Source of the DNA: an uncultured Bacteroidota bacterium
GTDB taxonomy: Bacteria; Bacteroidota; Bacteroidia; Chitinophagales; Chitinophagaceae
Direction of reading: 5' to 3'
Length of the DNA stretch: 64,000 nt
Assembly (NCBI GenBank): GCA_903831575.1
Contig: CAIKYB010000037.1
Span: 62,001-126,000 of the forward strand
Part shown: one piece after another, positions 1 through 9,523 of the stretch
Layout: every line of letters starts with the position of its first letter
Position numbering within the stretch: the first letter of the stretch is position 1
Notes under the pieces: model-generated
What the model was told of the DNA's origin: nothing
Database searches by the model: none
Seen by the model: only the letters and a program-made list of their open reading frames with translations
Made by a program: the position numbers and the translations under genes

Positions 1-465
1 ATCGATTTTTTTATAGATAGGTTTTAAAATTATTTTTTTGATGAATAAATAAACTTTATTTTTCTTATCTAATAAAGTAGAATCACCTCTAAAATATATG
101 GGGATTTTTTTATGAAAATAGTTTATACATTTTAAGTGGCTATTAAATTTCCATCCATAAACTAGTAAACTGTCAGGCCCCCAATTTTTTATTTCTTCTA
201 TTAATGTTGGATTTATAATTCCATTATAATGATTGGAGCCAGGGCAGGTAGAAATGTTTTCAACAAATTGATAATCATATCCTTCAAGTAGAGGGATATC
301 CCATTCAATTGTTTTTTTAAATCCTGGATCATATTTATTCTGTAACACTTGATCTCCCCAGGTATAAAAAACTTTAATTTTAATGATGCCTCTTTCAGTT
401 AATAATTTATATAATGGAGCATTATATTGAATAGGATGAGTTGTTATAATAGCTAATCGTTTCAA
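1..465 (-). CDS. Glycosyltransferase, GT4-like N-terminal domain (partial)
   Basis: The reading frame is open from a TTG at 465 to the left edge (155 codons), so the C-terminus is outside the window. The N-terminus begins with basic residues and a hydrophobic beta strand followed by a T-H-P-I-Q-Y-N-A-P-L-Y stretch, typical of the N-terminal Rossmann half of GT-B (GT4) glycosyltransferases. It starts 1 bp after the stop of the FkbM gene, and no ATG is available, so TTG is the likely start. A similar TTG start is used by the gene at 2094-3365. It is the most distal visible gene of the capsule operon and presumably adds a sugar to the polysaccharide repeat unit; donor and acceptor cannot be inferred. 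Confidence 0.7.
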   Translation of the reverse strand, partial: MKRLAIITTHPIQYNAPLYKLLTERGIIKIKVFYTWGDQVLQNKYDPGFKKTIEWDIPLLEGYDYQFVENISTCPGSNHYNGIINPTLIEEIKNWGPDSLLVYGWKFNSHLKCINYFHKKIPIYFRGDSTLLDKKNKVYLFIKKIILKPIYKKID

Positions 466-466
466 T

Positions 467-1222
467 TTATTTTTTTAAATCATCTCTTATAAACATAACA
501 TCACACCAAGCTAATTTAGATTTTCCATAAATTGGGTGATAAATATCTTGAATTACATATCCAAATTTCGAAAGGAATAATACAATTTCAGTAAACAAAG
601 GTTGATTTTCGTATTGTTGTATAAAATATGCTTCAGTATAAATAAAATCTATTTTTTTTTCTTTTAAAGATTGTTCTGCACCTATTAACGCTTTAAGTTC
701 ACTTCCTTGAATATCTAACTTCAAAATATGAATTCTCTTATTTGAATCTTGTTCTAAATAATGATCAATTGTATTTGTCGGAACAGTTATTTGATTAATA
801 GTTTTAACTTGTTCATCTGAATTTAAACCTGTATTTTTTGAGTTTAAAAAAGAGCTTGTGTCTATGCTTTTATTGATATTAAAAGTGAAATTTCCAACTT
901 CATTTGATATTCCGTAAGAATTAATTTTTATTTTCGGATTAGATGAAAATTTATTTGTTAAAATAGTGTAGTAAGGAGGATAAGCTTCAAAAGCATGAAT
1001 CGTTGCATTTGGAAAAAGAGACAGGAAATTATGAATAGTTATTCCTTGGTTTGCTCCAACATCGTAAATATTTAATGCCTCATTTTCTTTAAAAAAAGCA
1101 TTGTAAATATTTTTTTCATCATTTTTAAATTCATTTTTTGATAAAGCTTGTAAGTACCCTAATCCATGTATTTCAACATTGAATTTTCTAAGATATTTAT
1201 TTATTTTGTTTTTTAAGTTCAT
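467..1222 (-). CDS. FkbM family SAM-dependent methyltransferase
   Basis: A 251-residue protein with FkbM-family hallmarks: a motif I region YDVGANQG near residue 56, an acidic post-I strand (AFEAYPP), and the late LKLDIQGSE motif that distinguishes FkbM proteins. FkbM enzymes typically O-methylate sugars or polyketides using S-adenosylmethionine. Within a capsule operon it probably methylates a sugar residue of the surface polysaccharide. I chose the ATG at 1222 over an in-frame TTG two codons upstream. It sits between GT genes with gaps of 1-10 bp, consistent with co-transcription. Confidence 0.8.
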   Translation of the reverse strand: MNLKNKINKYLRKFNVEIHGLGYLQALSKNEFKNDEKNIYNAFFKENEALNIYDVGANQGITIHNFLSLFPNATIHAFEAYPPYYTILTNKFSSNPKIKINSYGISNEVGNFTFNINKSIDTSSFLNSKNTGLNSDEQVKTINQITVPTNTIDHYLEQDSNKRIHILKLDIQGSELKALIGAEQSLKEKKIDFIYTEAYFIQQYENQPLFTEIVLFLSKFGYVIQDIYHPIYGKSKLAWCDVMFIRDDLKK

Positions 1223-1231
1223 GCCCAATGT

Positions 1232-2107
1232 TTAAAAATCAATTTTATTCAAAGAATTTATTAATTCATTTGATGCTGTAAAATCATTTTCATTCCATCT
1301 TATTTCTTTATACGAATTTTTATTTTCTTTAATTTTAATTTGCCAATCATTTGAAGGAATTATTACTAATGAATCGGATAAAAATGCAGCCCAATAACTA
1401 AAAGAACTACTTTGAGAAAGGAATATTATTTTACTTTTACTCATTAATAGAATGTCAACAATATCTGGGTTTCTATTTGCTAATTTTACATTATCTATTT
1501 CTAATAAAGGTTGAATTTCATTTAAATCAGCATCTGAAAAAATAGTTACCGACAAATTTTTATTTGTATGTTTTCTAATTAATTCAATACCTTTTAGGTA
1601 GTGTGATAATGGGGTTATAGGGTTGCCTTTTTTAAAATCCCCTCTCCTAACATGGATACTAATACAACTAATTTTTTCTTTGTCAATTATTTTTTTAATT
1701 CTATAGTGTAATTTTTCTTCAATTTTTATTTTGATATACGATTGATAATCTCTTAACCCATAAAATAAATCGTTATGAATTTTATTCTTATTGAATATAT
1801 AAATCTTGTTATTATTTAAATCAACTTCTTTTAAATCTGGCTCATAAATAATTGTAGAAAATATTTTTTTGATATTTATTAATAATTTAGAAATAAAAGA
1901 AGACTCAATAAAATATTTATAATAAAATCTATTTCTAGATTCTCTTCTAATTAATGCACCCCACCTGAATCCACACCAAGATGAAGTGGTAAGTTCTAAT
2001 TGATTTATTTTACAAAATACAATTGCTCTTGCCCACACAAGAAGCATATTTCCTAGTCCAACTTTAGGGAATTTTACAAATACTTTATTTGTTTTACTTA
2101 ATAACAT
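1232..2107 (-). CDS. Glycosyltransferase family 11-like (alpha-1,2-fucosyltransferase type)
   Basis: A 291-residue protein with the GT11/GT23-type nucleotide-sugar motif HVRRGDF near residue 152, followed by a PLSHYLKGIELI stretch and a TIFSDAD strand, the order seen in bacterial alpha-1,2-fucosyltransferases. The N-terminus (GLGNMLLVWARA) resembles the G-x-G-N-x-x-F start of this family. It would transfer a deoxyhexose such as fucose from a GDP-sugar to the growing polysaccharide in the cytoplasm. Its start overlaps the stop of the upstream GT gene by 14 bp, indicating translational coupling. The fucose preference is inferred from the family only. Confidence 0.75.
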   Translation of the reverse strand: MLLSKTNKVFVKFPKVGLGNMLLVWARAIVFCKINQLELTTSSWCGFRWGALIRRESRNRFYYKYFIESSFISKLLINIKKIFSTIIYEPDLKEVDLNNNKIYIFNKNKIHNDLFYGLRDYQSYIKIKIEEKLHYRIKKIIDKEKISCISIHVRRGDFKKGNPITPLSHYLKGIELIRKHTNKNLSVTIFSDADLNEIQPLLEIDNVKLANRNPDIVDILLMSKSKIIFLSQSSSFSYWAAFLSDSLVIIPSNDWQIKIKENKNSYKEIRWNENDFTASNELINSLNKIDF

Positions 2108-3365
2108 TATCTAACATTTCAACTAAAGATCTAGTTGTATTCTCAGCAGAATATTTTTTGAAATTATCAATTACAATTAAATTAGGTTCAAATGATTTTG
2201 AAAATTTTATATAATTAGACCAATTCTCTAAATACTTTTCATTTAACAATGCTATTTCAGCTTCATTTTTGAAAGTTACAACAACTCCAACATTAGATTG
2301 CTCGATTATATCGCATGCTGAACTTAAATAATTCAAAATAGCAAAAATTGGTTTTTTTGAAAGGACTGCTTGATATAATTTACTTGGAGTATAATGTGAT
2401 TCAGTGCTTCCCAAAATGAATACACCGTTAGCTTTATTTAAATGTGTTAATACATCTAAATATGAGATTCTTTTAGGGTATTCAAAAACATAAGTTTCCC
2501 ATATGTCGTACTTTATCGCTAATGGTTTTATATTGTAGCTTTTCGGATCATTAGCTAATTTTCCTGTTCCTATAAAATAGAATTCAATATTACTAAATTG
2601 ATCTTTATTATTATTAATGAATTTAAAAAAGGATTCTAGTATTTTATAGGCCTTAGGTAACATCGCACCGGCATAAACTAATTTCATTTTGTTATTATCA
2701 TTATACAAATAAGGCTCTAAATTTAATAGGCTAATTTGTTTATGATCATCAATTTCTCCCCCATAGGGCATTGTGCCAAATACACAAGATTGTAATAATT
2801 TTTCGTTTCTATCAATTACTCCTTTATAATAACCCTCAGCCACACCAGTTATTAAAGAGACTTTACTTATAGCTTTTGACTCAAGCCATTTAGCCAATTT
2901 AGAACTAAACCAATGTCTTGAAAATATTTTATCAGATCCTGGGAATGGGTGTACCCATGGGTCTATATAATCAATTCCGTATTTTACTCCAGTTTTTCTG
3001 AAAAGGTATGGGCCCAGTAATGCTGTGTAAAATGATGGGATTGGAATTAATACAAAGTCAATTTTTTCTTTTCTTAATAATTGTAATGCCTTTTTTCTCA
3101 ATTGGAAAAATCCTCTTAATCCAATATCTCCAATTAATCTGGGTTTCGATACTTTAAATGCATTTACTTTTTCTATTCTTAAATCTTTAGGAAGAAGACT
3201 ATGTAAATTCCAATCTAATTCTTCCTCATAAAAATCTTCATGCACTGTTAGTATAATAGGTTCCCATCCAAAAGATTTCAAATGACTTGCAAAAAGTCTT
3301 GGCCTGTGAACACCAGCTAGATTTGATGGTGGGAAATGAGGGTATATAATTAATATTTTTTTCAA
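2094..3365 (-). CDS. Glycosyltransferase, GT4-like
   Basis: A 423-residue GT-B type enzyme. The N-terminal half has the IYPHFPPSNLAGVHRP segment typical of GT4 donors/acceptor loops; the C-terminal half has a YAGAMLPKAYK strand-loop and a late S-x-x-PSKLYQAVLSKKPIFAI segment corresponding to the donor-binding E-x7-E region, although here the first acidic residue of that motif is not obvious. The start is a TTG directly after the previous stop (3367). It probably transfers a hexose onto the lipid-linked capsule repeat unit; sugar specificity is not readable. Confidence 0.75.
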   Translation of the reverse strand: MKKILIIYPHFPPSNLAGVHRPRLFASHLKSFGWEPIILTVHEDFYEEELDWNLHSLLPKDLRIEKVNAFKVSKPRLIGDIGLRGFFQLRKKALQLLRKEKIDFVLIPIPSFYTALLGPYLFRKTGVKYGIDYIDPWVHPFPGSDKIFSRHWFSSKLAKWLESKAISKVSLITGVAEGYYKGVIDRNEKLLQSCVFGTMPYGGEIDDHKQISLLNLEPYLYNDNNKMKLVYAGAMLPKAYKILESFFKFINNNKDQFSNIEFYFIGTGKLANDPKSYNIKPLAIKYDIWETYVFEYPKRISYLDVLTHLNKANGVFILGSTESHYTPSKLYQAVLSKKPIFAILNYLSSACDIIEQSNVGVVVTFKNEAEIALLNEKYLENWSNYIKFSKSFEPNLIVIDNFKKYSAENTTRSLVEMLDNVIK

Positions 3366-3366
3366 T

Positions 3367-4566
3367 TTAAATTGCTTCCCAAGTTTTTAATAATAATAAA
3401 GATGCTGTCTCCCAATTAAAATTTTGTGACTGATAAAACCGATTCTTTTTTTCTTCTCTTATAATTGAAATGTCATTAATTACTTTAAGAATAGTTTCTT
3501 CAAGATTTTTAAATTCTTTATCAAATTGAATCCCATGATTTGGATGCTCTTCTAAAAAAGAACTTTGAGCAAGGGTGTCTGTTGCTAGAATATATAAACC
3601 AGATTGGTAATAAGAAAGGATTTTATTGGATAGTGCTAATATATTATTCAAATCTTTTCCGGGTTCAATTGCTAAACCAATATCATGTTTAATCAACTCT
3701 TTGTGCAATTTTGAAGATTCTATAGTGCCATGATATTCAATAAAGTCGTTGTACTTTAATACAAACTTTTCAAAATGAGATGCCATATTGCCATATAAAT
3801 GCAATTCTATTTGGTGTTTATATTTTTCTAATATTGGGAGAACCTGTTCTAATCCTCTATTAAAATCTATATTTTGAGAAAACCAAACGAGTGTAATTTT
3901 ATTTGATCCAATATCATTATCTAATTGATAATTATTCTTACTATAATAATTTAATATTTCTATTTGCTTTTGATTCTCATTAAAATAGATGTCTTTTTTA
4001 ATTTCAGTCATTATTAATGGAGAAGCGAATGAAATATAATTCATTTTTGGTAAAAGGGATTTCATTTGTCGCATCAATATTTTTTTCATGTGCATATTAT
4101 TGCCCTCTCCAGGATGATAATCTTCAATATCAAATCCAGCTTTTGCTTTTAATTTATTTGATGCATAAATTACTGCATAAATTGTACCCGGATTATGCCC
4201 AATAATGATATCAGCTTCTTTAATTTTATTGATTTCTTTAATTAATAGATTAGATCTTCTGGTTAATGCAAAAGAATTGAAAATCGAATTTAATTTAATA
4301 AATCTACTTAAAAAACGAAACCCTTTTTCTGTAATTATACTTGACATCCATAGAAATAAATTATCCTTTCCTGCATCTATTTCATAGAAATTTACTTGAG
4401 GGTAATTTTTTATAATAGAATGATTAAAATCACTTGACCAATTTTTGAATTTGAAGCAAATTACTTCAACAGTATAATTATTTAAAACGGCTAATTCAAT
4501 TTCTTTAGCAATACGTGGATTAGTTGCAAGATTAAGAGTTGTTAAAAATAAAATCTTTTTTGACAT
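3367..4566 (-). CDS. Glycosyltransferase (GT-B fold)
   Basis: A 399-residue protein starting with a hydrophobic strand and TTLNLATNPR, the start commonly seen in GT4-like glycosyltransferases of Bacteroidota capsule loci. A GHNPGTIYA segment near residue 123 and an IGLAIEPGKDLNNILALSNK segment near residue 295 match the two Rossmann domains of a GT-B enzyme. It is separated from the upstream GT gene by about 100 bp without a recognisable gene, the largest gap among these GT genes, which may contain an internal leader or promoter. Role: one transfer step in capsule repeat synthesis; substrate unknown. Confidence 0.7.
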   Translation of the reverse strand: MSKKILFLTTLNLATNPRIAKEIELAVLNNYTVEVICFKFKNWSSDFNHSIIKNYPQVNFYEIDAGKDNLFLWMSSIITEKGFRFLSRFIKLNSIFNSFALTRRSNLLIKEINKIKEADIIIGHNPGTIYAVIYASNKLKAKAGFDIEDYHPGEGNNMHMKKILMRQMKSLLPKMNYISFASPLIMTEIKKDIYFNENQKQIEILNYYSKNNYQLDNDIGSNKITLVWFSQNIDFNRGLEQVLPILEKYKHQIELHLYGNMASHFEKFVLKYNDFIEYHGTIESSKLHKELIKHDIGLAIEPGKDLNNILALSNKILSYYQSGLYILATDTLAQSSFLEEHPNHGIQFDKEFKNLEETILKVINDISIIREEKKNRFYQSQNFNWETASLLLLKTWEAI

Positions 4567-4663
4567 TAATTATAAATCCTCTTATTATTTTAAAAGTTTC
4601 AATTTGTTGTGATTTTTATCCGGAAATTAGGATGATCAACTATTAAAGATGGATAACATGGTT

Positions 4664-6001
4664 TCATTCATTAATTTTAGCATGTATCTTATTATTATAC
4701 AAATCTTTTTGTATGAATGCTATATCATCAAATGACACCTGTTTATATTCTAGATTAATGCTAGATAATTTTTGAGGTGCACTAAGAATACTTGAAATCT
4801 CATGCCTTAAGCTATTTGCATCTCCTACATCGAATAGAAATCCATTTACGTTATGAACAATGATTTCTTTAATAGACTTGACATTAGAACTTAAAGTAGG
4901 CAATCCTGCAGCAAAGGCTTCCTGAATAATTAAAGGAGACATCTCCTCGATTTCAGAGGGGAATATCAAAAGATCGTATTCATTCAATGATGTAATAATA
5001 TCTGAGTGATAAATTAAACCTTTCCAATGCACTTGGCTTTTATTATTAATAAGTTTTTGACAATCAAGAAAGTAATTGTTGTCATCAATCTGACCGTAAA
5101 CAGATAATTCCCATTTGTTATTTTTGATCAAAGACAATGATTTTAATAAAATATGTAGACCCTTTATTTTTGTAATTCTTCCAACATAAACTAATTTAAT
5201 AACACTAGTAGTATCATATATTTTATTGAGAACGTTTGTTTTTTTTAATGGGGACACTTTGGGTAACAAAACGATTTTTTCTGAAGGCAAATCATTTAAA
5301 AGTAATACTTTCTTATACCATTCGCTGAGTACAAATACTTTTTCACAACTTTCGAAAATATCAATTAAATTATTCTGCAATTGCAAAATATAGCTAGGAT
5401 AATTAAACAAACTTCTAAATCCAGAAAATCTTAAAACTTTTGATTTTTGTTGTACTAAAAAAAAACCAGCAGTTGCTATTAATTGATCTAGAAATTTAGG
5501 TACTCCTCTTTTATTTAACGCACAAACCGAACAACGTTTTATATTTATTTGTCCATTGCATCTGTACTTTTTCTTATAAAATAAACCTCCTGTTTTGCAT
5601 GAGTAATTAGCAAGATGCATCGTAAAATAAACAGAAATATTTAGGGACTTTGCTGCTTTTATATGACCAACTGTGATCCCATTTGATCCACTAATTTCAT
5701 GGAAATGAATTAAGTCTGGTTTTTCTCTCTCAAGAATTTGTTTAAAAGGTTCAATTCCAGAAGGATAACTGAATCCTGTTAATAATTCCTTATTTAATTC
5801 TTTAGATTCAGGATATTCAATTATACAAATCCCTTCATAATAATATTGACGCTCTTGAGTAATATTATAATTAGGTTTTAATACAATTATAGTATCTCCA
5901 CTTTTCAAATGAGACTTTGCTAACGATAATACGTAAATTTCTGTTCCTGCAATTTGTTCAGGTAAAAAATATTTTAAACAAAAAATTATTTTTAATGGCA
6001 T
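4664..6001 (-). CDS. Glycosyltransferase family 4
   Basis: A 445-residue GT4 enzyme. The start KYFLPEQIAGTEIYV corresponds to the glycine-containing N-terminal loop of GT4; YVGRITKIKGLHIL is the conserved start of the second Rossmann domain; FPSEIEEMSPLIIQEAFAAG is the E-x7-E donor-binding motif region. A cysteine-containing insertion (a C-N-G…C-S-V-C pattern) at residues 165-180 is also found in a subset of large GT4 proteins of capsule loci and may bind metal. The start overlaps the end of the GT32-like gene by 10 bp. Acts on the cytoplasmic face of the inner membrane. Confidence 0.85.
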   Translation of the reverse strand: MPLKIIFCLKYFLPEQIAGTEIYVLSLAKSHLKSGDTIIVLKPNYNITQERQYYYEGICIIEYPESKELNKELLTGFSYPSGIEPFKQILEREKPDLIHFHEISGSNGITVGHIKAAKSLNISVYFTMHLANYSCKTGGLFYKKKYRCNGQINIKRCSVCALNKRGVPKFLDQLIATAGFFLVQQKSKVLRFSGFRSLFNYPSYILQLQNNLIDIFESCEKVFVLSEWYKKVLLLNDLPSEKIVLLPKVSPLKKTNVLNKIYDTTSVIKLVYVGRITKIKGLHILLKSLSLIKNNKWELSVYGQIDDNNYFLDCQKLINNKSQVHWKGLIYHSDIITSLNEYDLLIFPSEIEEMSPLIIQEAFAAGLPTLSSNVKSIKEIIVHNVNGFLFDVGDANSLRHEISSILSAPQKLSSINLEYKQVSFDDIAFIQKDLYNNKIHAKINE

Positions 6002-6732
6002 TTTAAATAAAATTTTTTAAAAAACCGGATGTTTAGGGGGTTAAGTATAACTGATTTAAGGAAGAGTAATCTTGCCCTTTTTATCTGTCCTTTATTGAAA
6101 AATAATTCCGCTCTTTGAATAAGACTATACCAACTTGCATTCCATAGATGTATTGCATAAGTATTTGCTGTCTTGAAGCTCATTGGTTCACCACTTGTAT
6201 TATAAGGGTATGCATAAAAATAATCTTGTGGATAGACTATTGGTAATAATATAAGGTTGCTATTAATGCTTTTTTGATATACCGAATTTGTTACGCTTAC
6301 TATATTATGGGTATCAAAATATTTTTCATTATCAACGCTATTCAAAAAATACAATACTTCATTAATGAATGGTTGATTTTTAATTGATGCAATTATACCA
6401 CAACTAATATTATTATTAGATTCATATCCAAAGAAACAATCAGTATCCAATAAATCATTTAAGGGTTTTACCATCAGCATGTCGGTATCTAAATAAACTC
6501 CTCCCAAACGACTTAAAATATCATATCGTGCATAATCACTAGCAAAAGCTAATTTTTTTTTATCTATACAATAATTATAGAAAAAAGATTCTGATCTATA
6601 ATTAGATTCATTCCATTCAATAATTTCATATTCATTCAATAATTGACTCCATGATTCAATACATTTTTTGATTTCTTGCGATTTAGGTTTGCCTCCAAAC
6701 CAACAATAATGTATTATTTTTGGAATACTCAT
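5992..6732 (-). CDS. Glycosyltransferase with DXD motif (GT32 / capsular polysaccharide synthesis family)
   Basis: A 246-residue protein beginning IPKIIHYCWFGG, the typical start of GT32-type enzymes (OCH1/TcdA-like sugar-binding region). LAFASDYARYDIL and GGVYLDTDMLMVKPL supply the DXD metal/nucleotide-sugar motif near residues 98-100. It would use a UDP- or GDP-sugar with Mn2+. It is embedded in the capsule operon, 3 bp after the FkbM gene and overlapping the following GT4 gene, so it is almost certainly co-transcribed. Acceptor and sugar are not predictable. Confidence 0.85.
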   Translation of the reverse strand: MSIPKIIHYCWFGGKPKSQEIKKCIESWSQLLNEYEIIEWNESNYRSESFFYNYCIDKKKLAFASDYARYDILSRLGGVYLDTDMLMVKPLNDLLDTDCFFGYESNNNISCGIIASIKNQPFINEVLYFLNSVDNEKYFDTHNIVSVTNSVYQKSINSNLILLPIVYPQDYFYAYPYNTSGEPMSFKTANTYAIHLWNASWYSLIQRAELFFNKGQIKRARLLFLKSVILNPLNIRFFKKFYLKCH

Positions 6733-6735
6733 AAA

Positions 6736-7431
6736 TTACTGATATGCTACAATATCAAAATCATCATGCCAAAATTTATAGCCATATAATGATAAATGGT
6801 TAATAATTTTATTAAAAGAAGCTAAAGTATTTACATTACTTTTTACAGCATGCTCAAACGAAATGATTGAAGGTTTAAAATTATTGAAATCAATAGAGTA
6901 AACAATTTCAAAATCATAGCCTTCTGTATCTATTTGTACAAGGTCGATTTTAGAAATATCTTCTTGATTAATAAGGTCATTAAAACTTATGCAACTTACT
7001 TTCTCTTCAATTATCTGACTGGAATTAAAGCCGCTCAATTCATGATGTTTCTTAAAAAAGGAACCTGTGCCTTCAGTCCAATTGGGAATATTGGTTAACG
7101 TAGGATCAATCCTGTATATCACAGCCTCTTTTTCTGTTTTATGAATGGCTTTATTAACTAATTTAACTTGGGGATTTCTTTTGTAATTAATGGTCAATTT
7201 TTCAAAAATATCTTTTATTGGTTCTAATGCTATTCCTTTAAGTTTTAGAATATTTACAATTCTAAATATGGGATCCCATTTTTTCCCATCATTCGCACCT
7301 ATTTGAATATAGAAAAAATTAGGATGAACTTTTCTAGAGATAAGTAATTCTAAAAAAGTCACTTCCTTTCCCATTAAAATTTTACTTGCGATGATACAGC
7401 GATAAAATAATATTCTAAAATAATTATTCAT
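6736..7431 (-). CDS. FkbM family methyltransferase
   Basis: The second FkbM-type methyltransferase of the operon. Visible motifs are FYIQIGANDGK (motif I), GIALEPI (post-I acidic strand) and DLVQIDTEGYD, the FkbM signature. Two starts are possible: ATG at 7464 (242 residues, overlapping the upstream Wzt gene by 41 bp) or ATG at 7431 (231 residues, overlap 8 bp). I prefer the shorter form because the extra eleven residues lie in the Wzt C-terminal coding region and add nothing family-like. Probably methylates a sugar hydroxyl, possibly capping the chain for ABC-dependent export; that role is inference from its position next to the exporter. Confidence 0.75.
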   Translation of the reverse strand: MNNYFRILFYRCIIASKILMGKEVTFLELLISRKVHPNFFYIQIGANDGKKWDPIFRIVNILKLKGIALEPIKDIFEKLTINYKRNPQVKLVNKAIHKTEKEAVIYRIDPTLTNIPNWTEGTGSFFKKHHELSGFNSSQIIEEKVSCISFNDLINQEDISKIDLVQIDTEGYDFEIVYSIDFNNFKPSIISFEHAVKSNVNTLASFNKIINHLSLYGYKFWHDDFDIVAYQ

Positions 7432-8668
7432 AGATAAAATCAAATAGTGGACTAACTGGGCCATCCCATCCTAACTTATATGCACCTCTTCTTATTCCAT
7501 CATCTATCACCTCAAATGTAATCACATCTTTTAAGTATAGATATTCAAAATAATTACCTGTTTTGTCTACGACTTTTAGATTCATAGAATAAAATCCTGG
7601 ATTAAAAAGATATTTAGGGGTTTTGAATAATAATACTTTGCTATTTTTTTGAAACGTGTTTATATGAAAAGTTGTTGAAATAAAACTAAGCATCCCTTCT
7701 CTATAAAATTCAAAAATAAAATTATCATCTATACTTTCCTCTACTAAGTGTGTAATGCTAATTTTGAACTCCATAACATCTCCATTGAAGAGCGCATCTT
7801 TATTTTTTAATTCACAAGAATGTATAATAATTCGATTTGATTTTAAATCTTCAATGTCAATAAAAGTATCCTCCTTTATTTTCTTTTTATAGGAATCAAT
7901 AACAAGGTTTGTGGAACCATATTCAATCATATTGCCATTATTCAACCATATAGTTTTTTTACATAAACGATTAATAATTTCCATATTATGACTAACAAAA
8001 AGTACTGTACGACCTTGCTCAGACTGAATTTGATTCATTTTACCAATAGATTTCGATTGGAATTCTACATCACCAACTGCCAAAACCTCATCTACTATTA
8101 ATATCTCACTTTCTAAATGAGCAGCTACAGCAAATGCTAAACGTACATACATTCCTGAGGAATATCTTTTTACTGGAGTATCTATATATCTTTCTACGCC
8201 ACTAAAATCAACTATCTCATCAAATTTTTTATCTATTTCATGCTTGCGCATACCCAACATTGCCCCATTTAAATAAATATTTTCTCTGCCAGTTAACTCA
8301 GGATGAAATCCAGTGCCAACTTCTAGTAAACTAGCGACACGTCCATTACCGGATATCTTCCCTGTCGTTGGAGCAGTTACCTTACTGAGTATTTTTAGTA
8401 ATGTACTTTTTCCTGCTCCATTTCTTCCAATAATACCAACAGAATCTCCCTGCTCTATTTCAAAGTTGATGTCTTTTAAACTATACACAACATTATTAGA
8501 ACCTTTTAATGCCCTATCATTCTTTTCGCCAATTCTTAAAAAAGGATCTTCCTTACCTCTCATTTTCGCCCACCATCTTTCAATATCTCTACTAATAGTA
8601 CCAGTACCTATATTCCCCAATTGATAGGCCTTTGATAAACTTTCTACTTTGATGGCTATTTTACTCAT
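7424..8668 (-). CDS. wzt: Polysaccharide ABC exporter ATPase with C-terminal substrate-binding domain (Wzt-like)
   Basis: A 414-residue protein. The N-terminal ~250 residues form an ABC ATPase with Walker A GIIGRNGAGKST, signature YSSGMYVRLAF, Walker B LIVDEVLAVGD and switch histidine SHNME. A linker and a beta-rich C-terminal domain of about 150 residues follow, the arrangement of Wzt proteins of ABC-dependent O-antigen/capsule systems, where that domain recognises the modified chain end. The start codon overlaps the stop of the permease gene (TAATG-type junction at 8668). Energises export of undecaprenyl-linked polysaccharide through the partner permease. Confidence 0.92.
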   Translation of the reverse strand: MSKIAIKVESLSKAYQLGNIGTGTISRDIERWWAKMRGKEDPFLRIGEKNDRALKGSNNVVYSLKDINFEIEQGDSVGIIGRNGAGKSTLLKILSKVTAPTTGKISGNGRVASLLEVGTGFHPELTGRENIYLNGAMLGMRKHEIDKKFDEIVDFSGVERYIDTPVKRYSSGMYVRLAFAVAAHLESEILIVDEVLAVGDVEFQSKSIGKMNQIQSEQGRTVLFVSHNMEIINRLCKKTIWLNNGNMIEYGSTNLVIDSYKKKIKEDTFIDIEDLKSNRIIIHSCELKNKDALFNGDVMEFKISITHLVEESIDDNFIFEFYREGMLSFISTTFHINTFQKNSKVLLFKTPKYLFNPGFYSMNLKVVDKTGNYFEYLYLKDVITFEVIDDGIRRGAYKLGWDGPVSPLFDFIYE

Positions 8669-9513
8669 TATATAGTATCAACAAATGTTCTTTCTACTTT
8701 ATTAAAAATAATGATACCTAAAAATAAAACTATAAAAGCAAATGAACTTGTATATGCTAAGCTGCTCCAACTAAATGTAGCATTGCCTAAAAAACCATAT
8801 CTGAATGTCTCTATTATAGAAGTCATTGGATTTAGTTTTACCATCCAACTGAATTCAGATTTAACAGTTGATAATGGATATACGACAGTAGTTGCATACA
8901 TTAATAATTGAACACCAAATGTAACGAGAAAGGAAAGATCACGATATTTGGTTGTCAGCGCACTAATGATCATTCCCATTCCTAAACCTAAAATTGCCAT
9001 TAAAATAATTAACACAGGAAACAATAAAATATAGTAGTTAGGAATGCAATTTTCATTTTTTATAATAACATAATAGGCTATCATCAACATAAACAAGATC
9101 ATCTGTACACCGAATTTCACAAGATTACTCATCACAATGCTCAATGGCATAATCAATCTTGGGAAATAAACTTTACCGAAAATATTTGCATTGTCTTTGA
9201 AAACAGTAGATGTTTTGGTTAAACAATCTGCAAAATAATTCCAAGCAGTAATGCCTGCCATATAAAATAAAGGCTGTGGTAAACCATCTGTTTTAAATCC
9301 ACCTAACTTGCCAAAAACAAAAGTAAACATAACTGTAGTGAGCAATGGCTGTATAAAAAACCATAATGGACCGAGAATGGTTTGTTTATAAAAAGACACA
9401 AAATCTCTCCTTACTAATAACCACAATAAATCTCTATAAGACCAAACATCTTTAAATTTCAAATCTATTAAGCTGGATTTCCCTTCAATTTGCCAATCAA
9501 ATTTATCTTTCAT
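8668..9513 (-). CDS. wzm: Polysaccharide ABC exporter permease (Wzm/TagG-like)
   Basis: A 281-residue ABC-2 type membrane protein with about six hydrophobic segments. The amphipathic N-terminal stretch YRDLLWLLVRRDF, the LGPLWFFIQPL loop and the central GxGxxISALTTKYRDL segment are characteristic of polysaccharide ABC permeases. Together with the adjacent Wzt it forms the inner-membrane exporter for the completed polysaccharide. Eleven base pairs separate it from the upstream GT4 gene. Confidence 0.92.
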   Translation of the reverse strand: MKDKFDWQIEGKSSLIDLKFKDVWSYRDLLWLLVRRDFVSFYKQTILGPLWFFIQPLLTTVMFTFVFGKLGGFKTDGLPQPLFYMAGITAWNYFADCLTKTSTVFKDNANIFGKVYFPRLIMPLSIVMSNLVKFGVQMILFMLMIAYYVIIKNENCIPNYYILLFPVLIILMAILGLGMGMIISALTTKYRDLSFLVTFGVQLLMYATTVVYPLSTVKSEFSWMVKLNPMTSIIETFRYGFLGNATFSWSSLAYTSSFAFIVLFLGIIIFNKVERTFVDTI

Positions 9514-9523
9514 TTGTTTACTA

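Noticed and set aside
4017-4387. Plus-strand frames inside the glycosyltransferase gene
   Set aside because: They are antisense shadows in AT-rich sequence with no start signals or domain content.
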